Source of the DNA: Kalaharituber pfeilii | Taxonomy: Eukaryota; Ascomycota; Pezizomycetes; Pezizales; Pezizaceae | Reading direction: 5' to 3' | Assembly: GCA_015179045.1 (NCBI GenBank) | Contig: WHUZ01000112.1 | Span: 101,728-165,727 of the forward strand | DNA length: 64,000 nt | Notes under the pieces: model-generated | Told to the model about the DNA's origin: nothing | Databases searched by the model: none | Seen by the model: only the letters and a program-made list of their open reading frames with translations | Position numbers and translations under genes: made by a program | Shown: positions 45,958-57,755 of the stretch, piece after piece | Layout of the letters: each line of letters starts with the position of its first letter | Position numbering within the stretch: position 1 is the first letter of the stretch

Positions 45958-45960
45958 CTA

Positions 45961-47271
45961 GCTCACTTTCTGAATTGCTGCTCCGTGGACAGCGCCCGTG
46001 GCCTTCTTCAGTACCTGGTACTGAATCTTCTCCATTTCTCTTCTCCACTCCTTCTGCCCCCGCCACCCTATCTCCGACCCCCACATCATCACTGCTCTTA
46101 TCATCCCCGTGTATAATTGCCTCCAGCTTCGCGGCCTCATCCCCCATTGCCCTGTCCCCACCCCCATCATCGCGCCGGTGAGTTTCCTCGCCTTCTCTAT
46201 CCTCGACTTCCAATGGAAGTCGAAATCCAGCGTCGAATCAAAAATAACCCCTAGCCATTTCACTCTCTCCACCTCCCTTCTCTTTCTCTTCCCCTTGCCA
46301 AACACAATGTCCTTATGTTTCGTCTGTTCCAGAGGCACCCCCCACTTCTCTGCTACCTCTCGTGTAATCCTTCCCAACTTCACTCTCAGTCTCTCTTGGT
46401 CCTTGGTCCCCTCCCAATCCCACGCGGTCATGTTGATGTCGTCCACGTACGATGGAGCTTCGATCTCCACTTCCGGGCACTCTGTCCTCAACGTCTCCTC
46501 CAGGTCCTCCAGCATCGGCACCAGCCATATCAGGAAGATGACCGGCGACAATGGCGAACCTTGAGGTACTCCTACATTCGCTTTCCCCTCTCCCCTAATC
46601 TTCCCATCCCATTCTACCGTAAACCTTCTCTCCCTGAAGAACCCTTTCAACCACCCTGCCCATCTCCCCGCCACCTTGTCTCTCCTGACTCTCCTCAGCA
46701 CTTCTTCCTCTTTTACATTATTAAAGCCTCCTCTCACATCATCGAGGCTCCATACCGACTCTCCCTTCCTTGCCAGACACCTTTGCGTTTTGGTGACTGC
46801 CCTCATCATCGCCTCCGCTGCATTCCGCCCTCTCCTACCCCCGAACTGATGTCGGTGGAAGAGCTGATCTGCTCTCTGTAGCTCGTTGGCCACCACCTTC
46901 TCCCCTAGCTTCGCCACGCAGTTTATCAGGTTTATCGGTCTCCAACTCCTCACCTGGGATTTGTCTTTCCCTGGCTTTGGAATCATGACCACCTCGCTCA
47001 ACTGCCACTCTTCCGGGGTCCTTCCCGCCGCCATCTCTTCTGCCACCTGCGTTATCAACTCCCTCCCCAGTGGTGTCTTCATGACTAACTTCAAGAGTTT
47101 GTATGAGACTCCGTCCGGTCCTGGCACTGATATGTTGCTCGTCTCCCTAAGTGCCTCCTCCAGCATATTCGCTATCTTTTCCCACCCCGTACCCCGGTCC
47201 CGCCTCTCCATCCCCTCCCCCTTCCCCATTCTCCCTCTCTTCCCACTGAAAATTTCTCTCGACAAGTGCAA
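45961..47271 (-). pseudogene. LINE reverse transcriptase
   Basis: Non-LTR RT motifs in order: MIPKPGKDKSQVRSWRPINL (thumbs-up to motif 1), ADQLFHRHQFGGRRGRNAAE, SLDDVRGGFNNV (motif A), GVPQGSPLSPVIFLI (motif B), and SYVDDINMTAWDWEG (motif C, YVDD). It ends at a TAG directly before the RNase H frame. Upstream, 47.24-47.70 kb carries the linker (KRSKKWWSKKLTDLRKK, WKEAKRTLKANIRKEKEECW) in two other frames, so at least two frameshifts also occurred. Confidence 0.9.
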
Positions 47272-50200
47272 AGCACTTGTCCCGATCTGTCCTCAGCTCC
47301 TCTCCCCCTTCCCCCTCGAGCTTCCCCATTGTCGCCTTTAGCTTCCACGGGTCCTTGGCCACCCTGGCGACCGCCCACGGGTCTTTCTCCCCCATCTCCT
47401 CCGCGAAGGCCCTCCAGCACTCTTCCTTTTCTTTTCTTATGTTCGCCTTGAGGGTCCTCTTCGCCTCCTTCCACCTCCTATATCTCTCCGGGTCCATCCC
47501 CTTTGCTCCTTGACCCACTCCCCTCCTCCTTCTACCGACACTTTCTTCCGGAGGTCCGTTAATTTCTTGGACCACCACTTCTTGCTCCTCTTACATACCC
47601 TTACCTCCCGGCTATGTCTCTCCTTCAGGCCCAGTAGTTTCTCGTATGGGGTCTCCCCCGGCAAGTCCCTCAGCCACCCCTTTTCTCCTCCTCCCAAAGG
47701 AACACCCTAGGACATCTCCAACCGCGGACTCTAAATACTGTTGAGAGCTGACCAGAAATACACATGATCTCATCTACCTTTCGAGTGTCAGCAGAAGGAG
47801 TTAGGAAGCTTTGTGACCTGTTTCTTTTCCATAAGAACTTGAGCGGCTGTGCAGCATAAAAGTCTCTAGCTGAAACTTGAGACATGTGACGGGGGGTTTC
47901 TTTAGCGAGTCTAGCGAGTCTAAATCTATTGTTAATACATTAATGTAAGCAGTAGGATGTTAAGCCTCCAGACTACCTGACATAAAATGAATATCCCAAC
48001 GGTGCCTTAAAATGGTCGAATTTGTTTTCTTTAATTTCTCCCTCCCCCCACTAGATTTGGTAATCACTCACCTTTTCCCATTATAGCATTAGCCAGATCT
48101 CACTCTCCGCATTGAAACCTGTACTGACCGATAAACTACCCCCATCACCCCCTTGTACCCACCGATTGCTTCGTTTTTTTTTGGCGTATCGACTCGCGCT
48201 TTGCATCAACTGTCCAGCAGAGTGAGGCTTCCTTCCCCCGACGACATTTTAAACCTGATCCCTCTGGAGCCCCCGTGGACACACAAGTTGGAATCCTTGT
48301 GATACCTACCAAGTGCTCGCTTTCAAGAGGTACCCCCGCACCTTGCTCTGGACTTGGTAGCCCAACTTAGCCTGGCATTCTCCACTACCCATAGTATAAA
48401 CCTGGATTGTCTAAACTTCCGTTTTTCAATCAGTATACCCACACTACTCGGATACCCACCGAAGGACGGAACCCATTGGTTCGGGATTCACAACCCAGCT
48501 CAGCATGAGTTTTCTCCGCCGGGTATGTTATCGGTCTGGCCCTTCTGAAACCCAGTGTACCCAGATGCCACTCATATAAACCAAAGGATGCTAGTCAACA
48601 GGTTTAAGGAAGAAATATAAACTATCGGACAAGGCGAAAACAATAAAGAAATTGAAAAAATAAGAGTCGAGCTGCGAAGGAGTAATTTGCGCGAGCGGCG
48701 GAGGTTCCGGCGGAAGTGGTATAGGTCGTAGAAGGTGCGGTAGGAGAGGAGAGCCCTGAATACAAGTTCCACCACGATGGCAATATTTTATTCTCTATTA
48801 TCTATTGTATAATAAGCACATATATTCTGTAGTTTGCATCAACTTGCGTGGCTAGGTGAAAGGAAAGGAGCAAATTAGAGAAGTGGAGCTGGGAAGGCGG
48901 AGGAAGCGAGAGCTGTCGAGGTGGCTGTCGAAGAGGGTAGGAGAGACAGTAGGAGGGGCTGGCTATGTAGGAGTGGTGGAGGTTGAAGGCTTGCCGATCC
49001 AGTAATCTACCACACTGTCCTATTGTTCCTGTCAATGCGACTCTGTGTTGTTGCTGTATGAGAGGAGAGAGTTAGGAGAGGCGACAAGAGCTGCGGCAGA
49101 AGCGACAGGAGAGATTGTGGGAGAGGGAAGGTCTGACAGCCGAAGCGGTTGTCGAAGGGGCAGTCGGGGGCGGGAGAGACAATTGGAGAGGCAGCTGAAT
49201 GATGGGTGGGGTTGTGAGAGAAGGATCTCGAAGAGAGTGTCGGCGGGGGGAGGGGGGACGGGGGTCGAATGTGCACATAGCGATGGGCGAGGTGACAGTG
49301 GATACTGCAGCTGATGCAAGAAGAGCACGTCAGAGAGACGGGGTGGGAGAGGATGTTGGAGACGTTGCCAAAAAGGCTTTCGAAGAGACTGTCCAAGAGG
49401 ATGTCGGAGGTAAGAGAGGCGATGGAAGCGGCGAAAGGAGAAGCGAAGAGGCTGTCGGCGGGGCTTCAAGAACGCGAAGTTGCCTTCCTTTGAAATTGAC
49501 CTCTTCTTTGGCCGAAGTGGAAGGTTGCTATCTCCAGTGATGCGCCATGGAGAGATAGAGAATTGGGGTCCCTGTTCGATTCTGAGGCGGGGAAGTGGCG
49601 TGTGATCATTTCCATTATGATGGAATTCTAGTGGGAGACCAGGGCAACCTGATTCAATTGCTGTGTTTTTAAATCCCAAATTTTATGTTATGATTCGGAT
49701 TCATTTTTTCACATTACAGACTTACATCAATCCCAATTGGAAAGAAGTCAGAACGCGCTAAGCGCGTGTCGCTTGGTTACGAGACTATTCGTGTGACATG
49801 CGAAATGTGGAAGGACTGCCAAGAAAACTGGGGAAATCCACAGCTCCGATTATGGTAAGGGAGCGCGTGACCTACTAGAGCCCTTCAGCTACATATGTAT
49901 CTAGTCCACGGCAAATGCACCGGATCTTACACACAATTGAGCCACATGCAGTAGCGTGCTAAGACCGAGAAGTTAGACTCAAGAACTCGTAATTCGTAAG
50001 TGTTGAAGATTATGCAATGCACATGAACCGAGACTATGAACCGAGATTATGGTATAAGGTGTGATGAGGAATCTGGGTTGTGGATACGTGTTGTGATGAT
50101 GAGCAACCTTAATACTCGCACAATTTGCTAGCAGCTCATGTCTATAAATAGGTGGGTGTTAGGAGCACATACTGTACATTGAATACAAGACATCAGAGTG

Positions 50201-50554
50201 AACAATCTAATACATATCCCTGCGCATCTTTTCTGCATATGTTGCTACAGTAAGAAACTCTTGGTTTCAAAAATCCTTAATTCCTGCGAACCGAAAGAGT
50301 AATAGCGTTCTGATCGCTCAGTACGTAAGTGAATATCTGCCATTTCTACTATTAGTAACATAGAATATAGGTGTGTGGTGGTTACCTGAGTAGCAGCTGA
50401 ATTAATCGCAGCTGGGGCTGAATCATGGAGTTGTGCCGCTACGCCTGCAACTGTCTCAATTGCATACATGTGATGCCAATTGGCTGCAACCGATGCGACT
50501 GCGTTTCAACTGGTTGCCACTGATGCAACAGTTCTCAGCTGCAACCGAGCAGTA

Positions 50555-51431
50555 CTCGGGGTTGCCAGTAAGTCTGTGGAATTATGCAGCGCCAAGGTAC
50601 CCACGTGGATTCACATGGTACTTCTGCTGCAGCTGCGATAGGTCAGGCAGTAAACAAGTTGAACGCGCGCGGTTGCAACAGAAAATAAACAGTAGATCAT
50701 GAGAGCCCGGTATCGGTAGCTCTCTGTTTTCACGTCTGATTGCTCTCTATCAGCAGCTTCAGCTCAATAGGTAGGTTTGATAGCTCTTCTACTATATCTA
50801 ACTTGTTAGCTAACTTAATGATTTTTCTATTAGTGTTGACAGTCCTCCGCTAGCACTATTACTCCGCTGGGCACGAGAACAGTACTGTGGGAGAATTCCT
50901 TCTCTCAAAGCCGGAAATCTTAAGAAAGAACTGTACCTGTATGATGTAGGTTAGGAGAAAGGAGCAGAATCTCCGTCCTGCCCCTCCTTATATACAAGTA
51001 TACAGTATACGACACATACCCCCCCCTCTTTCAGCAACAGCCTGATGGGGAGGCGACGCCTATTGATTTTCACTTGTGGTATGAGTTTTTTTTTTTTTTT
51101 TATTTCTTCCTACAAGTTTCAAGTTTTTTGAGTTTTTCAAGTGCGTTCCCTGGTTGCAATATTTTTTTTTTTGGAGTCGTTTTACAAAATTTTTGCATTT
51201 TCTCATATATTAGTGTTGTCGTGTATATAGCATTTTATCATACTAAAAGTCTGTGGAAAAATTTTGCGGGTTTCCCATACAAAAATTTCCCCAGACTTTT
51301 CGTCCTTTTTTACACCACTTTTCCTTGGCTCCATACCAGTACCGTAGGCCCCATAGCAACAGAAGTACCACGTGAATCCACGTGAGTATCTTGGCTCTGC
51401 ATAATTCCACAGACTTTGCCGCACCCCCGAG
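50555..51431. mobile_element. 877-bp TIR element with ~75-bp inverted ends
   Basis: The left arm contains AGTCTGTGGAATTATGCAG and CACGTGGATTCAC, the right arm the inverted equivalent. Ends CTCGGGG/CCCCGAG are bordered by TA (50553-50554, 51432-51433). R3 has continuous sequence at the equivalent site (about 57219-57226). The interior is T-rich at 51.08-51.18 kb and has no recognisable gene. Confidence 0.8.
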
Positions 51432-51506
51432 TACATCAGCCTCGATTATTGGATATTTTGTCTCATCGGATAAAGCCCCAAGTCCCGGGTTCGATGGTAT
51501 TTACGA

Positions 51507-51562
51507 GCCCTGCCATGGCGAACAGCTGCAAGCGGGGTTACTGTACGTGAAATAAAAAAAAA
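51507..51562 (+). mobile_element. Poly(A)-tailed tail-A fragment
   Basis: CCCTGCCATGGCGAACAGCT to an A run, between GGTATTTACGA (51496-51506) and GGTATTCACGA (51563-51573), an 11-bp duplication with one change. R3 shows the uninterrupted site GGTGTTTACGA at 57395-57405. Confidence 0.9.
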
Positions 51563-53405
51563 GGTATTCACGAAGCATTCTTCCCCGCAATTCGGTAGTC
51601 CATACATAGCTGTAAAAACTAGGGTCTTTTTTTTACAGGTCTGGTCTCTTTATAAGTATACTCTCATTCGCGGGGAGTTTTATGGTAACACTGAAAAAAA
51701 TATGCGCCATGTCCTTTGAAGCCGTGCAAGCAAGCATTTTGCGGTGCCAAGAAAAGTGGCGTCACCAAGACTTTTGACCAGGTGACTGTAATTTTGCATG
51801 CAATAATGGGTGCATAAAGTACTTGCCTTTGTAGTGGCGCTGGCGCATAGTGTGCTGACATATTTGGAGTCTGAGAATTTTAGTTTGTGGTTGCCATAGG
51901 AATTGGGGTCTGGCGCAGAATTTGGACTAGGAATCTGGGTCTGCGAATCTGCGCCCACGGGAAGTTATCCAAATGGGCTCGATGATCAGAAGTGCTGTAA
52001 CAGCCAATAGTCATTACAGAGCTAATCTGGTCGGAATGACCTCAATCACCTTACACTTGGTATCTTCGCCCGCCCGCATACAGCCACTTGAGCATGTGCT
52101 GCCTGCACTCCACATGCACCAAGCTACACCACCTGCACATTGCTTGATGAAGTTAAGTCTGATTCACTTACTGTACTCGGTATCAAGGGTAAGTCTTCAG
52201 AAGCGCGAAAAGTTGCATACATTGTGACAGGGATCGTTGCTAGGGCAGTTCAGCTGGTTGTTATGTAATACAGCACTTTTTATCTATGATACAGGATTCC
52301 TACACGCTTCAATGTTTGTTCTCAATCAGCCAGCACAACTCATTTTTCCCAATCACAGTGTCGAATCACCCACTGAAGCCTCATACAATAGCGAAATGGA
52401 AACCCGAGCTCGGCACGCAAAATTCAGTATAAAATTCACAATCGAGAAACTACTCTAGTTGAGCACATCTGAATTATTAATGTACACAACAAATGCGCAA
52501 ATGAAGTGGAAAAGCCTCAAGAAGAGTGGGATAAAAGAATAAAAGAATGTCTCATACCATTAGTTAGAAGTGTGCAAGATTGGCTTCGCGTTTGGGCAGC
52601 CAGGTTGTAGTTATGCAAATTATGCAATGCTTTGTTGACTTGAATGCAATTAAAAAAAATACGTGTGTCATACTTTTGTGTGGAAATCCCATACAAAAGT
52701 TCTGAAGACTTCTCGACAAAAAAGTCATACCTACTTCACTTTTGACCCCCCTGTCCGGTGGCGCACAAAAATGCATGCATAGCGCTTCTGAGTATTTCCG
52801 AGTACTGCCCAATTAAGTACTCACTGCCGCTTCGCGTTAGTGTCTGAAATTCCAAAGTTCAAATACTCAGCCACCCACAATCAACTTTGTCGCTCTCACA
52901 ACAGTAATAATTTCTCACAATTCGCTACCACTCCCTTCAGCCCCACAGTCTTAATACAGCTCCAACACTCGAATTATCGTTTTTTATTTCTCACTTTCCA
53001 TTTCGCAGCGTCTTCCTGCTATCATTGTCCGAATTATCCTTACAGTAATTATGCAACTCCAATAAATTTCCATTCCACTGCCTTTAACAGTCTTCACAAC
53101 TGACTAGAACCATCCTCTCCCATTCTTTAATACATACTTCATGGACGTATACTGAATTTTACAATCTACAGAATTCAGGCTACTATAATTCTAAAAATTA
53201 CCTCTAATCATCAGGCGAGGGCAGAGGAAGGGAGTAACCAGAGTATTGGAATATCCTTCCCTCAGTGGTTTTTTTATTGAAGGGGGTCGCATGATCCATG
53301 GTTGGTAGTTCTGCTTTGGAGAAGATGGGACTGATAGATAAGACCTTCCGTATCAAGGAGCACCCTAGGATGTCTCCAAAAGGGAATCTAGATACTGTAG
53401 AGATT

Positions 53406-54096
53406 ACTATTTTTTTTTTTTTTTTTAATTTCATTGCTCGCATGCCGCCCTACGGGCCATGGCGAGGTATATATTAACTAACTAAAAGAAAGAAAGAAGA
53501 TAACCACTAAGTACATGTATTGCCCGCGTATCCTCCACGGTGCGGGTAGCTTTTCACACCCAGAATCGTGTCTGTGACCTCCTATTTCCTTCCCCTTTCT
53601 GTCTCATACACGTCTGTCTTCAACCACCTTCCTCCGAGTCTGACTTTCCCGGTGTCCTTTGGTGCCTCCAGGTAGACTACCACGGAGCTTGTCTTCTTGC
53701 CTTCCGCTATCAGGATTGTCTTGTTGCGAAGCCACCTGATCCCGGTGATTTTGCCTATGTCTTGGTTGGACGCCTCCAACCATCGCTGTACATTGTGCAA
53801 GTTCTTCCTCAAGGCTATACCGTGTACAACGATGCCTTGTTTCGCGATGGGTTTGTCTGGGCGGGTCGGGGGCCGGGATCTGGTCTTGGGGCGGGGGGCG
53901 GGTGTCACTGGTTCGGGTTCGGGGGTTATGGTGGTGGGTGTTCTCGTTGGGGAGGCTCCCGCGGGAGCCGCCGGTTCGTCGACCGTCGGGGAGGAGGCAA
54001 TTTTCTTGGCTTCTTTCTTATTCAGCTGTCTCTTTATCTGGTACGGTGTTGTCATCGACGGCTGCTTGCCTTTCCTCTTTCTCGTAGATTCCTTCT
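53406..54096 (-). mobile_element. ORF1-only LINE derivative with tail B (half-LINE)
   Basis: R3 host sequence is interrupted between ACTGTAGAGA and CGAGAGCTGATC, where R2 is continuous (ACTGTTGAGAGCTGACC, 47736-47752). On the minus strand the insert runs from an ORF1 fragment directly to a tail CCTCGCCATGGCCCGTAGGG, CGGCATGCGAG and poly(A) at 53410-53426. No ORF2 sequence lies between ORF1 and tail. The target-site duplication is short or unclear. Confidence 0.8.
53582..54096 (-). pseudogene. LINE ORF1 (Gag-like) fragment
   Basis: Encodes a Lys/Arg-rich segment (STRKRKGKQPS), a Pro/Thr-rich linker (PTRTPTTITPEPEPVTPAPR) and a folded C-terminal half: GIVVHGIALRKNLHNVQRWL, GKITGIRWLR, SSVVVYLEAPKDTGKVRLGG and RWLKTDVYETERGRK. 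This resembles the RNA-binding domain of fungal Tad1 ORF1 proteins. The first residues of the open frame (MNVSDQLST) are host sequence read through the boundary, so the original N-terminus is lost. Confidence 0.7.
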
Positions 54097-55137
54097 CGGT
54101 CGAGAGCTGATCAGAAACATTCATGACCCTCTACCCAAGTATCAGCAGAAGGAGTGAGAACGCAGTGTGAAACAATTTTTTTAGTTTTTGCATGCACATT
54201 TGATCAGCTTTCCAACTTGGAGGAATCTAGCTGTAACTTGTAAATGCGACAGGAGGTTCCTGTGGCTCGACTTGCAAGTTTTGGTCTTTTAGTGATCCGT
54301 TAATACTAGTATACATCGTGGAATGTTAGGCCTCGAAAACCTTGCTCACGTGATTTTCTGTTTCCCTGGAATGTGCGGTGAACCATTCCCCCTTAGTATC
54401 AGGTATAGTTAATTCTCTCATCAACTGATTCTAAAGTCATATACTCCCAAGTCAGCCATGTCTCAAATTAAGAACAAAAAGAAAGGAAAACCCCCAAAAA
54501 AATATATTATAGCATTAGCGAGATCTTACTCTCCGCCCTGAATCCTGTGACTGACCCATATACACCCCCATTATCTCCCTATACCTGCCAATTGCTCATT
54601 TTTTTTTTTTTTTTGGCACCCCGCTCCTCGCTTTGCATCAATTGCCCAACCGAGTCAGGATTTCCTCTGCCAATAATATTTCAAACCTGCTACCGCTAGA
54701 GCCCCCGTGTACCCTCAAGTTTGACTACTCGTGATTCCTAGCTTGCTTTCAAGAGGTACACCCCTTCTTGGTCTGGAATCAGCAGCCCATTTTAACTATA
54801 CAATCCACCGCCGCCCACAGTATAGACTTGGATTGTCTAAATTTCGCTTTTTCATAATCAGTATACCACACTACCGCACCTCTTGCTTTGGAATTCACAG
54901 CCCGACTGAGCCAGGTGTCCCTCCGCAGGCATCTTATTGGCCTAGTATGTCTGAAATCCGGTGTGTCCAGATGCCAGTGGTATAAAACCAGAAGATGCTA
55001 GCTAAGAGGTTTAAGGAAGGAATTATGAACTATCAGACAACACGACAACAATAGAGAAATCGAAAAAGGGGAGTCGGCTTCCCAAGGAGTAATTAGCGCA
55101 AGAAGCTGTGGTACTGGCAAAGGTAGTATAGGCCGTA

Positions 55138-55430
55138 GTTCGAAAATTTTGAGCACATCATGAGTAGGTGTGAAGTGTGGAAGAAAAGACTACCGAGAGG
55201 AGAGGCGGGGTTAAGGGAGCTGTCAAGAGATAAGGAGGGGGGAGACATAACGTTGGCGGAGGTGATGGAGTGGGCGGCGGAGTAACCGGATATAGTCTCA
55301 CTTTTTCCTTTCACTTTATGGTTTTATATGCTGTTTATTTTCCGTTTATTATTTTGCATGTATCTACACCCTCGCCGGGGCCTACAAGGCGGTATGCGAG
55401 TAATGAAAAAAAAAAAAAGAAAAAAAAAAA
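55138..55430 (+). mobile_element. 5'-truncated LINE-B 3' end
   Basis: The insert begins TTCGAAAATTTTGAG, encodes the last residues of an ORF2 (FENFEHIMSRCEVWKKRLPR ... LAEVMEWAAE, stop at about 55284), then a 3' UTR and the tail-B motif CCCTCGCCGGGGCCTACAAG, GCGGTATGCGAGTAATG and an A-rich tail. In R2 the same host site (48725-48736, GTCGTAGAAGGTGCGG) is uninterrupted. Confidence 0.85.
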
Positions 55431-57685
55431 AAGGTGCGGTAGGAGAGGCGATTCCTTAACACAACTTCCACCATTATAGCAATACTCAATTCTCTATTGT
55501 CTATTGTGTTATCAGCACGTATATTCAGTAGTTTGAAATAACTCCTGCGTTGAGGTCACAGCAATGGAGCAAATTAGAGGAGTGGAGCTGGGAAGGTGGA
55601 AGGGGGGCTGCCGGGGATGTCTGTCGAAGATGGTGGGAGGGGCAGATGTAGGGGAGGTGGAGATTGAAGCCTTGCCAGTCTGGTGAACTACCACACGGTC
55701 ATCTCAATTTTGTCAATACCGCTCTATGTTGTCACTATATGAGAGGAGAGGGTTCAGGGGGGCAACAAGAGCTACGACAAAAGCGATAGGAGGAATGGGA
55801 GTGGGAGAGTCGGACTTGGGAGAGGGGAGGTCTGGGAGCAAAAGTGGTTATCGGAAGGGCAGGCGGAAGTAGGACAGGTAGCTAGAAAAGCAGTTGAACG
55901 ATGGAACAGGCTGTGGAAGAGCTCTTGAAGAGACTCAGGGAGGCAGTCAAATGTGAGCAAAGTGATGGGAGATCGAAAGAGGAAGTGGCAGCTGATGCAC
56001 GCAGAGCACGTGGCACAGGTCGAGGTAGGAAACGATGTCAGAGATGCTGTCGAAGGGGCTGTCGAAGCGGATGTCGAAGAGGATGTCAGGGGGTCTGTCG
56101 GAGGTAAGAGGGGCGATGGAAGAGGCGAAATGAGAAGCGGAGATGCCGTCGGAGGGGCTATCGGAGAGGTAGTTAAACAGTGAAGGCCTGAGAGACGCAT
56201 GTACAGATGAGCGGAGACTAGAACGGGGACTAGGGGAGATGGAAGAGGCTGTTGGATGGCTGGTGAGTGTTGGGGGGCGGTCTTCCGAGGTGCCGAGGTT
56301 GTGTACCTTTGGAACTGACCTGCTTTCGCTGAAGTGGGATGCTGCTATCTCCAGAGATGCGCAATTGAGAGATATAGAATTGGGCGCCCTGTTCGGTTCT
56401 GACCCGGGGAAGAGGCTTGTTCGGAATCTTATTGCATACGATGGACTATAATGCTCCGGTTGCATATGACTGAATTCTAGTGGGACCAGGGCAACCTGAT
56501 TTAATTGCTGTCTTTTTAAATCTCAATTTTTTTTATTTTCGTAATTCTGTTTTAACAGTACAGACCTACTTCAATCCCAATTGCAATGCAAGTAAGTCAG
56601 CACGCTCTACCGACACTGCGCACGTCGCTTGAAGTGACCTGGCGACGAGACTATCGCGCGACATGCGACGACGGGAAGGACTGCCAAGAACCGGGGAATG
56701 AAGCGAAAAATCCCATCCCCGGTTACGGTAAGGGAGCGCGTGATCTACTTGTACTAGAGCCCTGCAGCTACCAGTGCTCAGCCAATATGATATGCACATA
56801 GATAGTTGAGCCACATGCAGTAGCGTGCTGAGCGCGAGAAGTTAAGACTCGAGAACCCGTGATTTGTAAGATACTCTTGACCCTGGGAACCAGAGCATGT
56901 CTTCAGCATGCTGGTGAGGCTCGGTTGCTGGATCTTATCGCCGTATTTAGGAAATATGGCATCAGGAGAGAGAAACGGCGTTCTGATCACTAAGTACATA
57001 CTGTATTTAGGTGCATACATGTCATGTCTATTACTTGCAACAGTATTGGAAACATAGATAGGCGGAATCAATCGCAGCTGGAGCTGAATCGTGGAGTTGT
57101 GCCGCTACGCTTGCAGCTGTCTCAGTTGCATACATGTGATGCCAATTGGCTACAATCGATGCAAGTCCGTTTCAGCTGGTTGCCACTGATGCAACATGTT
57201 TCAGTGCGCTGCAACAGAGCAGCATATCGGCCACTAATACTAAGGTTTTTACAGTGGAACTGCTCAAATTGGACCTTCTCATATTGGATAAGCTGTCCTA
57301 TTATATCAAATCTGCTCGCCCAGGACCAATTAGGTCAGTGGTGATTATTGGATATTTTGTCCTATTGGATAAAACGCTAAGTCCCAGGGTCGACGGTGTT
57401 TACGAAGCATTCTTATCCACGATTTACTATTTGGTAGTCCATACATACCTGTAAAACTAGGGTCTTTTTTTACGGGTATGGTCTTGTTTACAAATAGTCT
57501 GATTCGCGCGGAGGTTTTACGGTAACGCTGGCTGAAAAGAGCACCATGTCCACTGTCAAAAGATGTGCCGTTATTGGCCTTTAGTACACATGCCCATCAA
57601 ATGGTTTGGCCTTTTGCGAACTTGTGCACAACCCTAACTAATAATATTGAACATTCGGTGAGAATGAGCTGTTAGCAGCTGAACT

Positions 57686-57746
57686 TTTTTTTTTTTTTTT
57701 TTTTTAATCATTACTCGCTTGCCGCCCCTGTGGGCTATGACGAGGT
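57686..57746 (-). mobile_element. Poly(A)-tailed tail-B fragment, minus strand
   Basis: A T run, AATCATTACTCGCTTGCCGC and CCCTGTGGGCTATGACGAGG, between two copies of AGCTGAACT (57677-57685, 57747-57755). The tail-B counterpart of the tail-A fragments. Confidence 0.85.
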
Positions 57747-57755
57747 AGCTGAACT

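Larger units (their letters stand above)
44577..47696 (-). mobile_element. 5'-truncated Tad1-like LINE (LINE-A)
   Basis: Flanked by a perfect 12-bp duplication AAGGAACACCCT (44565-44576, 47697-47708). Read on the minus strand it contains the end of the endonuclease-RT linker, reverse transcriptase, RNase H, a short 3' UTR, then the tail-A terminus and poly(A) at 44577-44602. R3 holds the empty site at 53356-53367. ORF1 and most of the endonuclease are missing. Confidence 0.92.
41380..51900 (+). repeat. Long unclassified repeat, copy R2 (with insertions)
   Basis: Many blocks align with R3: 41.63-42.08 with 52.36-52.81, 42.75-42.96 with 51.99-52.15 (order changed), 43.2-43.36 with 53.03-53.13, 44.5 and 47.7 with 53.3-53.4 and 54.1, 48.08-49.7 with 54.5-56.5, 49.76-49.9 with 56.61-56.78, 50.4-50.55 with 57.06-57.22, and 51.44-51.7 with 57.35-57.56. 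Inserted into it are a MITE (43363), a LINE (44577), a TIR element (50555) and a tail-A fragment (51507). Apart from these insertions it shows no recognisable protein. Confidence 0.75.
51985..57560 (+). repeat. Long unclassified repeat, copy R3 (with insertions)
   Basis: Paralogue of R2 in the same orientation. Contains a half-LINE (53.41-54.10 kb), a LINE-B 3' fragment (55138) and two or three tandem modules at 54.65-54.98 kb. It lacks the MITE, LINE-A, TIR element and tail-A insertions of R2. The G-skewed section 55.5-56.2 kb produces long artificial frames. No gene is recognised. Confidence 0.75.

Noticed and set aside
45236..45961. Plus-strand open frame of 241 codons opposite the LINE RNase H region
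   Set aside because: It is the antisense shadow of the GC-rich LINE ORF2; its translation is Pro/Ser/Thr low complexity with no motif.
50820..51030. Possible solo LTR (starts TGTTGACAG, contains a TATATA segment)
   Set aside because: No convincing 3' terminus or flanking duplication; lies inside the TIR element at 50555-51431 and may simply be its interior.
51460..51510. tRNA-like GGTTCGA with a possible T-arm near 51490
   Set aside because: No acceptor stem or anticodon arm pairs around it, and the paralogous site at 57.38 kb lacks the motif.
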